NCBI RefSeq assembly: GCF_022549495.1 | Contig: NZ_JAKZGD010000008.1 | Coordinates: 98,556-162,555, forward strand | Length of the DNA: 64,000 nucleotides | DNA from: Acinetobacter sp. ANC 4805 | GTDB lineage: Bacteria; Pseudomonadota; Gammaproteobacteria; Pseudomonadales; Moraxellaceae | Direction of reading: 5' to 3' | Shown here: one piece after another, positions 8,354-17,795 of the stretch | Numbering within the stretch: the first letter of the stretch is position 1 | How the letters are laid out: every line of letters begins with the position of its first letter | Made by a program: the position numbers and the translations under genes | Notes under the pieces: generated by a model | The model's input: the letters and a program-made list of their open reading frames with translations, nothing else | The model's database searches: none | Told to the model about the DNA's origin: nothing

Positions 8354-8435
8354 TGCAAACGGATTCACCCACCTAAACACAGGTTCAAACAAATTCTCGC
8401 AGGTTGCAGAATATAGATTAAAGGTATGATTTTTA

Positions 8436-8520
8436 ATGACTATTAACAAAAACATTGAAAACACTCAATCTCCGAGAATCAGTGTTGCCCCGATGATGGA
8501 TTGGACAACAAAAGACTACC
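8436..8520. other. Likely attachment-site region in the dusA 5' end
   Basis: In dusA-targeting elements the crossover lies near the dusA start, around the conserved codons for APMMDWT (here about 8485-8510). The intact dusA beside an outward-facing integrase implies that one att copy is here. The exact core cannot be fixed without the other junction, which I could not find in the window. Confidence 0.35.
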
Positions 8521-9452
8521 GTTTTTTTGCTCGCCTATTTAATCCGAATGTCGTGTTGTATACAGAAATGGTGACTACAGGTGCGATTATTTATGGTGGC
8601 GCAAATCGCCATTTAGATTTTAATCAACAAGAACACCCGATTGTTTTACAGCTAGGTGGCTCAAATCCACAAGAATTAGCCACCTGTACAAAAATGGCGG
8701 AAGACTGGGGCTATAACGAAGTCAATTTAAATGTGGGCTGTCCAAGTGATCGTGTTCAAAATAATAAGATTGGTGCATGCCTCATGGCAGAACCTAATTT
8801 AGTTGCTGAATGTATTCACAGTATGCAAAAAGCAGTCTCTATTCCTGTGACAGTGAAGCATCGTATCGGCATTGATGATATGCAGTCTTATGAAGAAATG
8901 CTGCATTTTGTCGATACAGTTGCTGCAACAGGCTGTACACACTTTATCGTGCATGCGCGTATTGCTATCTTGCAAGGCTTGTCGCCAAAAGAGAATCGTG
9001 AAGTTCCACCTTTACGCTATGAGGATGTCTATCGTTTGAAACAAGAACGCCCTCAGCTCACGATTGAGATTAATGGTGGAATCAAAACCTTTGAAGAAAC
9101 ACAGCAACATCTACACCATGTCGATGGTGTGATGATTGGTCGTGAAGCGTATCACAATCCCTATTTATTGGCGGAAATGGGGCAATTATGGAATTTAGAA
9201 GCACCTAATCGTTTTGATATTATGCAACAAATGCTGCCCTATATTCATCAGCGTGTTGCGGAAGGTGCCCCACTTTCAATTATTACGCGCCATATTCTTG
9301 GTTTATTCCAAAACTTGCCAGGTGCACGTAAATGGCGTCAAGCGCTCAGTGGCGGGAATGCCAAAACCATCACTGATATTGAACATGCAATTCAAAACAT
9401 CCAAGTGGCGATGCAACGAACAGAAGATTATGTGAGAGAACATCAACACTAA
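8436..9452 (+). CDS. dusA: tRNA-dihydrouridine(20/20a) synthase DusA
   Basis: A 338-aa flavoenzyme that reduces uridine 20/20a in the tRNA D-loop with NADPH. Visible are the FMN-barrel start (ISVAPMMDWTT), QLGGSNP, and NVGCPSDRVQ with catalytic Cys102, followed by KHRIG and HAR motifs. The length is normal. The start ATG has AAAGGT about 10 nt upstream. The gene is the insertion target of the neighbouring element, so its first codons and promoter may derive from the element end, while the remaining frame is intact. Confidence 0.96.
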   Translation: MTINKNIENTQSPRISVAPMMDWTTKDYRFFARLFNPNVVLYTEMVTTGAIIYGGANRHLDFNQQEHPIVLQLGGSNPQELATCTKMAEDWGYNEVNLNVGCPSDRVQNNKIGACLMAEPNLVAECIHSMQKAVSIPVTVKHRIGIDDMQSYEEMLHFVDTVAATGCTHFIVHARIAILQGLSPKENREVPPLRYEDVYRLKQERPQLTIEINGGIKTFEETQQHLHHVDGVMIGREAYHNPYLLAEMGQLWNLEAPNRFDIMQQMLPYIHQRVAEGAPLSIITRHILGLFQNLPGARKWRQALSGGNAKTITDIEHAIQNIQVAMQRTEDYVREHQH

Positions 9453-9461
9453 GTTGATGTT

Positions 9462-9893
9462 TTAAAGATCGCTTTTCTGCATCGGAATATAACGTAGTCC
9501 ACCATTTTCAATGACAGATGAGATGGTGGTAAATCCAAATTTTTCATAGATTGCTTGAGCATAACAACTTGAATTGACCGTGACACTTGAACTATTTTCT
9601 TTGATTTTATTTTCCACAAATTGCCACATCTGCTTACCCACTCCTTGTCGTTGAAAATTTTGATGCACAAAGAAGTGAATTAAATGGGCTGGTTGCCTAT
9701 AAGCAATGACACCAATGAACTGCGCATTTTTCTCAAAGACAAAATATTGCATACTTGGCATTTCGAGTAATTTTTCGATCATTGTACGATTAAATTTTTC
9801 TTCGCCTTCAGTACTTATTACAAAATCGATGATATATGGCTGAATTAATGCAACAATTTCATCAATATCAGAAGGCTTGGCAGAACGTATCAT
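9462..9893 (-). CDS. GNAT family N-acetyltransferase
   Basis: A 143-aa GCN5-related acetyltransferase. The acetyl-CoA pyrophosphate-binding loop is visible as QRQGVGKQMW near residue 82, preceded by strand IHFFVHQ and followed by the family's C-terminal AQAIYEKFGF motif. The substrate cannot be told from sequence. It is a single gene convergent with dusA, 9 bp from the dusA stop. Confidence 0.88.
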   Translation of the reverse strand: MIRSAKPSDIDEIVALIQPYIIDFVISTEGEEKFNRTMIEKLLEMPSMQYFVFEKNAQFIGVIAYRQPAHLIHFFVHQNFQRQGVGKQMWQFVENKIKENSSSVTVNSSCYAQAIYEKFGFTTISSVIENGGLRYIPMQKSDL

Positions 9894-10216
9894 TTTTACT
9901 TATTTCTTTGTTATAACATTAATAAACAATAATTTATAACAGACACATCCGATAAAGCAAACTCATCAGAAAGACCACTTTTCATCTAAAAAGAAATATA
10001 ATCTTACAATTCATTTTACCCAAACTAAATAAACCTCAAGCTTTTGAAAATAAAAAAATTCTTTATATGAATTGTGCGCTAAGTTATATCTATGACTCGC
10101 TAAAAGCTATGTTATTACATTGCGATTAAGTTTTTTTAAGATTTATCGCTTACCATGTCCATCGCCAAGAATCTGGCATGAATTTGGTTATTTTTAAGAT
10201 GTAATAGAGATTTTAG
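9894..10216. other. AT-rich intergenic region
   Basis: 323 bp between the divergent GNAT and CHAP-like genes. It should carry both promoters. I see no gene, strong hairpin or repeat in it. Confidence 0.5.
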
Positions 10217-10696
10217 ATGATTTACGATGTCCCCCCAATTGATCACAGCATGATTCATATGCCTTCTCAACAACTGGTTGTGGCATCTAGAAATACACCT
10301 AAATTACCAATATCAAGCTCAATTGATGTCAGTAAATTTTCGCAAAAACTTACCCGTAGAGCATCTTATCGTAGCTCATCACAATGCGCTAAATTTGTCA
10401 GAATTGCCTTGCAATCCGCAGGGGCAAATATTGTTCAACATCCTATTGCTGCATCAGACTGGGGACGCACCTTACAACAGATCGGTTATCAGCAAATTAC
10501 CCCTGATTTTAATAATCCAAAACCTGGCGACATCTATATTATTCATCGTACCAAGAAACACCGTTATGGGCATATCGCTGGCTTTACAGGCTCGCAATGG
10601 GTTTCTGATTTTAAGCAAACGAGCTATGATGTTTATAATGACCAAAATGTGACTTATAGCTACTATCGTTTAGCACCACAATCTTCGCAAGCTTAA
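10217..10696 (+). CDS. CHAP/NlpC-like cysteine hydrolase, no signal peptide
   Basis: A 159-aa protein with the layout of CHAP-type peptidoglycan amidases/peptidases: a candidate nucleophile Cys57 in SSSQCAKFVRIAL at the start of a helix, PKPGDIYII, and His119 in RYGHIAGF. There is no signal peptide or cell-wall-binding domain. It stands alone between divergent and convergent neighbours, with no obvious immunity gene beside it. Signal-less small CHAP enzymes can be type VI secretion effectors or phage lysins, and both remain possible here. The first about 45 residues look unstructured. Confidence 0.65.
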   Translation: MIYDVPPIDHSMIHMPSQQLVVASRNTPKLPISSSIDVSKFSQKLTRRASYRSSSQCAKFVRIALQSAGANIVQHPIAASDWGRTLQQIGYQQITPDFNNPKPGDIYIIHRTKKHRYGHIAGFTGSQWVSDFKQTSYDVYNDQNVTYSYYRLAPQSSQA

Positions 10697-10706
10697 TGAA
10701 TTAAGT

Positions 10707-11474
10707 TTAGGATTTAAGTCTGATTTTATCTATCTTTTTCAGTACTTCTGCTACAGCCACCATCGCGAAACTTGAAGTAACCACTACAGCTGAACCATAG
10801 CCACCACAACGTAATCCAGCACTTGGACAAACCTCAGCACTAGAAAATGGATTATCAATCGAATACACGCAGGTAATTCCAAACTTTTCTTTTGGTTTTT
10901 TACAAATACCTTTGGCGCGTAGCTGTGTACGTAGCTTTGCTAACATCGGGTCTTGTTCAGTTTTAGATAGATCTGCGACACGGATTTTCAATGGGTCAAG
11001 CTTGCCACCTGCCCCTCCCGAAACAATCAACGGGATTTTGTTAAAACGACAATGCAGCATTAAAGCAAATTTAGCTTTAACGTCATCAATACAATCTAGA
11101 ATAATCGTTGGAACTGGATTTAAGAGTTCTTTGACATTTTCAGGGGTGAGATAGTCATCAATCACATTCACTTTCATTCTTGGATTGATCTGACGACAAC
11201 GCTCCGCCATGACTTCGATTTTTTCTTGTCCAAGTGTCGAACTCATCGCAGGCAATTGACGATTAATATTCGATGCAGCCACCACATCCATATCAACCAG
11301 TGTTAATTCACCGATGCCTGTACGTGCTAATGCTTCAACTGCCCAGCTTCCAACACCACCAATCCCAATCACCATGACATGACTTTGCTCATAATGTACA
11401 AATGAAGTTTCTCCATAAATTTTGGCAACACCTGCAAAACGGCGGTCATATTCATCATTTTGGAGATCAGTCAT
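10707..11474 (-). CDS. tcdA: tRNA threonylcarbamoyladenosine dehydratase
   Basis: A 255-aa E1-like enzyme (formerly CsdL/YgdL) that cyclises t6A to ct6A at tRNA position 37 using ATP. The Rossmann ATP-binding motif VIGIGGVGSWAVEALAR lies near residue 35-50, followed by DMDVVAASNINRQ and DCIDD, all typical of ThiF-fold proteins. Late Cys residues (SSAEVCPSAGLRCGG) are near the C terminus. The length is normal. It lies downstream of acnA on the same strand, separated by the acnA terminator. Confidence 0.93.
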   Translation of the reverse strand: MTDLQNDEYDRRFAGVAKIYGETSFVHYEQSHVMVIGIGGVGSWAVEALARTGIGELTLVDMDVVAASNINRQLPAMSSTLGQEKIEVMAERCRQINPRMKVNVIDDYLTPENVKELLNPVPTIILDCIDDVKAKFALMLHCRFNKIPLIVSGGAGGKLDPLKIRVADLSKTEQDPMLAKLRTQLRAKGICKKPKEKFGITCVYSIDNPFSSAEVCPSAGLRCGGYGSAVVVTSSFAMVAVAEVLKKIDKIRLKS

Positions 11475-11568
11475 GCGTACATCTAAAATTGGTAAAATCG
11501 TGTTTATTTTACCTGAATATGTCCTTGGATTGAATGTAGGCTGATAGATTTCATCCCAACAAGAATAA

Positions 11569-11589
11569 AGCCCTGCTGCCTACAGGGCT
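11569..11589 (-). terminator. Rho-independent terminator of acnA
   Basis: AGCCCTG (11569-11575) and CAGGGCT (11583-11589) form a perfect 7-bp stem with a 7-nt loop. On the minus strand it is followed by TTTATTCTT, about 15 bp after the acnA stop. Confidence 0.8.
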
Positions 11590-11603
11590 GCATTCGATTT
11601 ATA

Positions 11604-14357
11604 TCAAGCCGCAATTAAATGACGCAGTACATAATGCAAAATACCACCTGCTTTAAAATATTCGACCTCGTTCAAAGTATCGATTCGGCACAACACTTTA
11701 AACTGGCCTTGGCTGCCATCCTCTCGCAATACGTCAATATCCAAACCTTGATGCGGTTGAATATCATCGGACAATCCATGAATTGAGAGCACTTCACGAC
11801 CTGTTAAATTTAAGGATTGGCGACTTTGCCCATCCACAAACTGCAATGGCAATACCCCCATACCGACCAGATTGGAACGGTGAATTCGTTCAAAACTTTC
11901 GGCAATCACTGCTTTTACACCCAATAAATTCGTGCCTTTGGCAGCCCAATCACGGGATGACCCAGTGCCATATTCCTTACCCGCAATAATAATTAATGGC
12001 GTTTGTTGCTGCTGATAAAGCATAGAAGCATCATAAATCGGCAACTTTTCTCCTGTTGGAATATAGATCGTGTTTCCACCTTCTTCGCCGCCCAACATTT
12101 CATTCTTAATGCGGATATTGGCAAAAGTTCCTCGCATCATCACTTCATGGTTGCCACGTCGAGATCCATAAGAGTTGAAATCTTTGGCTTCAACGCCTTG
12201 TTCTTGTAGATAGCGTCCAGCAGGACTATCTTTCTTGATATTACCCGCAGGAGAAATATGATCGGTAGTCACTGAATCTCCAAGCACAGCCAAAATACGT
12301 GCTTGTTCAATATTACGAATCGGTTTCGGTGGCTGGCTAATGTTTTCAAAAAACGGAGGATGACGAATATAGGTCGAATGATCTTGCCAAGCATAGGTCT
12401 GACTTTGAGGAATCTGAATCGCCTGCCATGCTGCATCACCATCAAATACTGCTGCGTACTCTTTATGGAACATCGCTGTATTTACACGCTGTAGCGCATG
12501 ATCAATTTCCGCCTGACTTGGCCAAATATCTTTCAAATAGACCGCTTGCCCATCCTTCCCTAGACCAATCGGTTGCGTCGTTAAATCTGTACGGATATTG
12601 CCTGTCAAACCATAAGCCACCACCAAAGGTGGTGAAGCCAACCAGTTAGTTTTCACTAAAGGATGAACACGCCCTTCAAAATTACGATTACCTGAAAGAA
12701 CTGAAGCTACATTCAGGTCATGGCACTGAATCGCTTCTTCAATCGGTTCAGGCAGAGGCCCAGAGTTACCAATACATGTGGTACAGCCATAACCGACAAG
12801 GTTATAACCCAACTCATCCAAATACAGCGTTAAACCTGCCGCAGCCAAATAATCGGTCACCACTTTAGAACCAGGGGCAAGCGAACTTTTCACCCACGGT
12901 TTACGCTGTAGACCTTTTTCAATCGCTTTCTTAGCGAGGAGTCCTGCGGCTAACATCACACTCGGGTTAGACGTATTGGTACATGAGGTAATCGCAGAAA
13001 TCACCACATCACCATCATGGAGTGGATAAGATTTTCCATCAATCATACAGGAAGGGCTTTGATTGGATAAGTTTGCTGTTTTGACTTCGACCGCTGTGCC
13101 GCCGCCTTCATTTTCCAAACGCTCTTTCGCCTCTTTGGCGGGCTTTAGCGTTAGTTCCATCAATGCATGAAAAGTTTTAGGAACATCTGACAACAAAACA
13201 CGATCTTGTGGACGTTTAGGGCCTGCCAAACTTGCCTGAACAGTCGTCATATCCAAGCTCAGTGTATCAGTAAAAACGGGTTCATCGCCTGCATTACGCC
13301 ATAGGCCCTGCGCTTTACTATAGGCTTCGACCAAATCAATTCGATCTTGTTGGCGACCTGTCAGTACCAAATATGCCAAAGTTACTTCATCAATCGGGAA
13401 GAAACCACAGGTTGCACCGTATTCTGGCGCCATATTGGCTATGGTGGCACGGTCAGCTAAAGGTAAATCCGCCAAACCATCACCGTAGAATTCGACAAAT
13501 TTACCAACCACACCTTTTTGACGTAACATCTGAGTAATGGTTAACACTAGATCTGTTGCGGTAATCCCTTCATTGAGTTTTCCTGTCAATTTGAAACCAA
13601 TCACTTCAGGAATCAGCATCGACACTGGCTGCCCAAGCATTGCCGCTTCTGCTTCAATCCCTCCGACACCCCAGCCCAATACACCCAATCCATTGATCAT
13701 GGTGGTGTGTGAGTCTGTTCCCACCAATGTATCAGGGAAAGCAAAAGTTTGTCCCTCATCTTCGCCTAGCCATACCGCTTGAGCCAGATACTCTAAATTG
13801 ACTTGGTGGCAAATCCCCGTACCGGGTGGAACAACACTAAAGTTATTAAATGCTGATTGTCCCCAACGTAAAAATTGATAGCGCTCACCATTACGCTGCA
13901 TTTCAATTTCAACATTTTCAGCAAAAGCATTTTCATCTGCAAAGTGATCAACCATCACAGAATGGTCAATCACCAAATCGACTGGCGATAAGGGATTGAT
14001 ACGGTTTGGATCACCCCCCACTTGAGCCATTGCAGCACGCATCGCAGCAAGGTCAACCACCGCAGGAACACCTGTGAAATCCTGCATCAATACACGTGCA
14101 GGTCGATATTGAATTTCCTGATCTGAGCTTCTGTGTTTTTGCCAATCGACTAAGGCTTGAATATGCTCTACTTTTACACTTTTTTGATCTTCAAAACGAA
14201 GTAAGTTTTCAAGCAAAATCTTTAATGACTTAGGCAATCGATCAATATTTCCTAGTGTTTGAGCGGCTTGAGGGAGATTAAAAATTTGATAGGATTTTGT
14301 ACCTACCCTGAGCGTTTGTAATGCATTGAAACTATTGATTTTGCTATATCTGGCCAT
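11604..14357 (-). CDS. acnA: Aconitate hydratase A
   Basis: A 917-aa monomeric aconitase that interconverts citrate and isocitrate in the TCA cycle. The three [4Fe-4S] cysteines are visible: one in SAITSCTNTSNPS (about residue 457) and two in GYGCTTCIGNSGPL (about 524 and 527). DSHTTMINGLG and the C-terminal swivel-domain motif GKEYGTGSSRDWAAKG are present. The length and N terminus fit AcnA/IRP-type enzymes rather than AcnB. It is a single transcription unit with its own terminator. Confidence 0.96.
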   Translation of the reverse strand: MARYSKINSFNALQTLRVGTKSYQIFNLPQAAQTLGNIDRLPKSLKILLENLLRFEDQKSVKVEHIQALVDWQKHRSSDQEIQYRPARVLMQDFTGVPAVVDLAAMRAAMAQVGGDPNRINPLSPVDLVIDHSVMVDHFADENAFAENVEIEMQRNGERYQFLRWGQSAFNNFSVVPPGTGICHQVNLEYLAQAVWLGEDEGQTFAFPDTLVGTDSHTTMINGLGVLGWGVGGIEAEAAMLGQPVSMLIPEVIGFKLTGKLNEGITATDLVLTITQMLRQKGVVGKFVEFYGDGLADLPLADRATIANMAPEYGATCGFFPIDEVTLAYLVLTGRQQDRIDLVEAYSKAQGLWRNAGDEPVFTDTLSLDMTTVQASLAGPKRPQDRVLLSDVPKTFHALMELTLKPAKEAKERLENEGGGTAVEVKTANLSNQSPSCMIDGKSYPLHDGDVVISAITSCTNTSNPSVMLAAGLLAKKAIEKGLQRKPWVKSSLAPGSKVVTDYLAAAGLTLYLDELGYNLVGYGCTTCIGNSGPLPEPIEEAIQCHDLNVASVLSGNRNFEGRVHPLVKTNWLASPPLVVAYGLTGNIRTDLTTQPIGLGKDGQAVYLKDIWPSQAEIDHALQRVNTAMFHKEYAAVFDGDAAWQAIQIPQSQTYAWQDHSTYIRHPPFFENISQPPKPIRNIEQARILAVLGDSVTTDHISPAGNIKKDSPAGRYLQEQGVEAKDFNSYGSRRGNHEVMMRGTFANIRIKNEMLGGEEGGNTIYIPTGEKLPIYDASMLYQQQQTPLIIIAGKEYGTGSSRDWAAKGTNLLGVKAVIAESFERIHRSNLVGMGVLPLQFVDGQSRQSLNLTGREVLSIHGLSDDIQPHQGLDIDVLREDGSQGQFKVLCRIDTLNEVEYFKAGGILHYVLRHLIAA

Positions 14358-14563
14358 TAGGTTACCCTCCCAGTATTGGCGAGTTTATTTATTATGATGT
14401 TCTTCCTTTAATGTAAGCCTGTTTAGAAAAGAGTTTGTTCCCTTTTGGTTATCTTATTTTTATCGAGATTATTGTCTTATTCATCTCTTGTTTACATATT
14501 TTTATTATGCTAATTTTCAGAATTAATAATTTACAAAACAAAAACTTACGGGATTAATTTAGA

Positions 14564-16984
14564 ATGTCATCACAACTATCTTTTTTAAGATTTACTGACT
14601 GGAAAAATGAATTTGAGCTTGAAGAATTTAATCAATTTCTTTCTGAGTTTGATATTGATGACCCTGAGTTTTTAGTCTGGATTGAGCATAATCAAGCTCC
14701 TTATGCTTATTTTCAATTTTATAGCTTATTAGTCAAAAACTACCATCATCAACAACAAGACATTAGCAAAATTTTAACGTTTCTACTTTTACAAAAACCT
14801 GATCATCGCAGTGCATTTATCAGCTACATCAAAGAACCTCAGAAAAAATATCCTGATATTTTGGATTTAGAGAAATTTGAAGAAGTTTTACTTCAACATC
14901 TAAAATATCAAGATATTCCTAGTTATTTTTTAGAATTTGAATCTTTATTTAATGCCTGTTGCTTATTTTATTTTAGTTTTCAAAAAATCCCAACTTATCT
15001 TTGTCAATACGTCACTATAGAGAATACCAAGCTGATCCAACAACTTATCCAATGTAGTTATTGGCATAATCAAGATTATGGAGTTTTGGATAAATTACTA
15101 GAGTTTACTAAAAAAGGTTATCGTTATAATATTTATCATGATCTAAAAAATTGGGCAGAACGCAGCGAAAATTTAAACATTAGAGAAAAAATTGCTACGA
15201 TTATGCAGCTTATACTGAGTGATTTATTAAAAGAACCAACGCCATATTTTACTGAAACTTATCTTCATGCACTACAAAATCATCAAGCCAATACAATCGA
15301 AGGTTATATTGATTTTTTACGTTATTTACCAAATACAAAAACCAAAGAGCTTTTAAATCAAATTATTGAAAATAAAAATTTACATATTGCGATTCGTTTT
15401 GAATCAATTTTAGTATATTTCTTAACTTTCCAACAACAGCATCCTCTCAAGCAAGAGCTCACCCATAATTTACTCACTCTGCCATTAAATCAACGTTGGG
15501 GCAGTTGTTCGAGTAATAACGGTTTCGTCTATAGTTATGATTTATTTAAACAAACCGATTTTTTTAGTTTAGATGAAACTTTATTGGCATTACAAAGCAC
15601 TCAATGGTGCTACGAAGCCTGTAAACCTTTACATAATTATAGTAAAGAAATTGAAATACAACAAAAGATTATTAGCTCTGTCATTGATGCAATTGCTGCA
15701 ATGTTTCAACGGATGCTTAAAGTTGATGCTAATGATTATGTCAATGCAGCTCCGATTGGATATTTAGCTCATGTATTAAAATCTTATGATTTAAACTCAC
15801 TCCAACACCAACAATTAGAACACACATTATTGGATGGTTTAGAAAAATGTATAGACCACTTTAGCGAACAAAAACATCTGCATAAAGAACTTACTGAGAT
15901 AATTCATTCATTAGATTTTAATGTACCTGACTCATATTTTGATTTATTAGGCAAATGGGAAAAATGTGCTTTAAAATGGCAAAAACAAGGTTTAACATCA
16001 GAACAAATCTTTCAAATGCTGATTGATGCCGAAGCCATTCCTTCAAATAAAGTATTTAACCCTGATTATCCTGTCCTTCCTAATGCTTTATTTCCAGACA
16101 ATGAAGCCGAAAATTTTTTAATGTACAATCCTAGAGGTGATGAACCATTCTATATAGCATTATTCAATAACTTTTTCCCGTATAAAGTTAAATGGTTTTG
16201 GAATGATGCAGATTTATCGAATATTCCAAGCGACCAAATTATTCATTTCAATCAAGTTAACCCTCAATTAGAATGGCAAAGTATTAAAGATTTCTATTTC
16301 CAATATAATGAAAAATATTATCATTTTTTTATTTATGATTTTATGGGCAGAGATTGGGTGAATCAACCATCCATCATGGCTGTATTTCATCAAATATTAC
16401 AACATTTTAATATAACAAATAAGGTTATTTATAGTCTTGGCGATAATGAGGGTTGGGGCGGAAATGAAATTTATTTTGCAGCCCACCCCGAAAAATTTGA
16501 TGAACTGAATAAAACTCTGCAAACGCCATGTGAAAATATTTCCAAATTTTTCATTCCTGAATCCAAAAGCCCAGAATTTTTAAATATCGAAGCACAATAT
16601 AGACAAGTTATTGCCAATCAAGGATTTATTTCAGATTTAAATCAAACTTTTATTCGAATTCCAGAAATACAATCTCAAACATCTAGAGAAGCCAAAGAAT
16701 GGTTGATTCATATGATTGATGAAATGCGTCATCAGGCATTGAACTATTTAGTGCTGGATGATTTTACGCAAAAAGCAATTGATATACGCAATTTATTTAT
16801 CAGTCTGGCTTTAAACATGGTAGGTGATTACTGTGTTGCGAACAATTTGAAAAAGCAATTCCCACTATGGAAAAATACTCGTTATCAAAATGAAATCCTA
16901 AATTTTAAACAAAGAATGGATCTATTAGAGACTATTTTTAATACCGAGGATTTAGCAACTCATCTTAAATATCCCTATGATTAA
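14564..16984 (+). CDS. 806-aa protein of unknown function
   Basis: I do not recognise this protein. It is 806 aa, clearly more AT-rich than its neighbours, rich in Tyr, Phe, Gln and Asn, with no signal peptide and no clear membrane segment. The N-terminal two thirds look alpha-helical and repeat-like. A mixed region about 490-680 contains GDNEGWGGNEIYFAAHPEKF. The last 100 residues are helical. Its 3' end overlaps tatD tail to tail by 20 bp. The ATG at 14564 has only a weak ribosome binding site. A solitary large cytoplasmic protein in a housekeeping stretch could be a defence or scaffold protein, but nothing seen proves it. Confidence 0.75.
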   Translation: MSSQLSFLRFTDWKNEFELEEFNQFLSEFDIDDPEFLVWIEHNQAPYAYFQFYSLLVKNYHHQQQDISKILTFLLLQKPDHRSAFISYIKEPQKKYPDILDLEKFEEVLLQHLKYQDIPSYFLEFESLFNACCLFYFSFQKIPTYLCQYVTIENTKLIQQLIQCSYWHNQDYGVLDKLLEFTKKGYRYNIYHDLKNWAERSENLNIREKIATIMQLILSDLLKEPTPYFTETYLHALQNHQANTIEGYIDFLRYLPNTKTKELLNQIIENKNLHIAIRFESILVYFLTFQQQHPLKQELTHNLLTLPLNQRWGSCSSNNGFVYSYDLFKQTDFFSLDETLLALQSTQWCYEACKPLHNYSKEIEIQQKIISSVIDAIAAMFQRMLKVDANDYVNAAPIGYLAHVLKSYDLNSLQHQQLEHTLLDGLEKCIDHFSEQKHLHKELTEIIHSLDFNVPDSYFDLLGKWEKCALKWQKQGLTSEQIFQMLIDAEAIPSNKVFNPDYPVLPNALFPDNEAENFLMYNPRGDEPFYIALFNNFFPYKVKWFWNDADLSNIPSDQIIHFNQVNPQLEWQSIKDFYFQYNEKYYHFFIYDFMGRDWVNQPSIMAVFHQILQHFNITNKVIYSLGDNEGWGGNEIYFAAHPEKFDELNKTLQTPCENISKFFIPESKSPEFLNIEAQYRQVIANQGFISDLNQTFIRIPEIQSQTSREAKEWLIHMIDEMRHQALNYLVLDDFTQKAIDIRNLFISLALNMVGDYCVANNLKKQFPLWKNTRYQNEILNFKQRMDLLETIFNTEDLATHLKYPYD

Positions 16985-17795
16985 CGAATAAACTTAAGGC
17001 TTGAATACTATTTTCCCATAACTTTTGAGCCAAGCTTTCAGATTCTATATTAAGAACTTGGCTTAAATCTTGTAATACATAAGGCAAATTCACAGGTGTA
17101 TTTCTGGTGCGATGCTCAGTCGAAGTTTGACAACACAACGGCGTCATATCAGGACAATCTGTTTCAATCACCAAATTTTCACTGCCTATAACTTGCACCA
17201 CTTGATGCAGTTTTTTGGCATTCGGATTGGTAATTTGTCCTGTGACCCCAATTTTAAAACCTAGCTTGATCAGTGCTTTGGCTTCTTCTACGCCACCACT
17301 AAAAGCATGGGCGATACCACCTAATTTAAACTTTTGCGCTTTTAAAATGGCAATGCTTTCTGCATGTGCTTTGCGGATATGCAATAACACAGGTTTTTGA
17401 TATTGCTTGGCAAGTTCCAGTTGCTCAATAAAATAATACTGCTGTTTAGCGAAAAGTTCGGACTGCTTATGTTGTTTTAAAAAAGTATCTAAACCAATTT
17501 CACCCACCGCCACACAATCATGTTGTTGCAATATCTGCTCAAGCCGCTGTAAATGTACCTGTTGATGCTGTTCGATATAAAAAGGATGTAAACCTGGTGC
17601 AAGATAAGACTGAGGGACATTTTCCCAATGTTGTAATTGCTGATGCGTCTGGATGAGTTCATCAAATCTCGATTCCAAGAAACCAATTAAGACCAGTGCA
17701 TCGACCCCTACTCGCTTGGCGTGTAAAGCCAATTGTTGCCGATCAGCATCAAAATCGGCAACATCAAAATGAGTATGAGTATCAAATAATTGCAT
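16965..17795 (-). CDS. TatD family metal-dependent hydrolase
   Basis: A 276-aa TIM-barrel metallohydrolase. Metal-binding motifs are visible: DTHTHFD at the N terminus, GEIGLD near residue 98, HIRKAH near 144, HAFSGG near 168 and ETDCPD near 217. TatD proteins are 3'-5' DNA exonucleases or related phosphoesterases; the exact substrate here is unknown. The start ATG overlaps the stop of the upstream lipoprotein gene (TAATG), so translation is coupled. Confidence 0.9.
   Translation of the reverse strand: MQLFDTHTHFDVADFDADRQQLALHAKRVGVDALVLIGFLESRFDELIQTHQQLQHWENVPQSYLAPGLHPFYIEQHQQVHLQRLEQILQQHDCVAVGEIGLDTFLKQHKQSELFAKQQYYFIEQLELAKQYQKPVLLHIRKAHAESIAILKAQKFKLGGIAHAFSGGVEEAKALIKLGFKIGVTGQITNPNAKKLHQVVQVIGSENLVIETDCPDMTPLCCQTSTEHRTRNTPVNLPYVLQDLSQVLNIESESLAQKLWENSIQALSLFVNHRDI

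Larger units (their letters stand above)
1..8435. mobile_element. dusA-adjacent integrated element (one end only)
   Basis: Everything left of dusA is accessory in character: a broken transposase, Gp2-like replication proteins, unknown proteins, a PrtN-like regulator and a tyrosine integrase reading away from dusA. It is known that a family of tyrosine integrases inserts at the 5' end of dusA. The integrase start lies 134 bp from the dusA start, which fits this. No structural phage, relaxase or type IV secretion genes are visible. I found no second copy of the dusA start region between 1 and 8300, so the far attachment site is probably outside the window, and the true extent is unknown. Confidence 0.75.
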
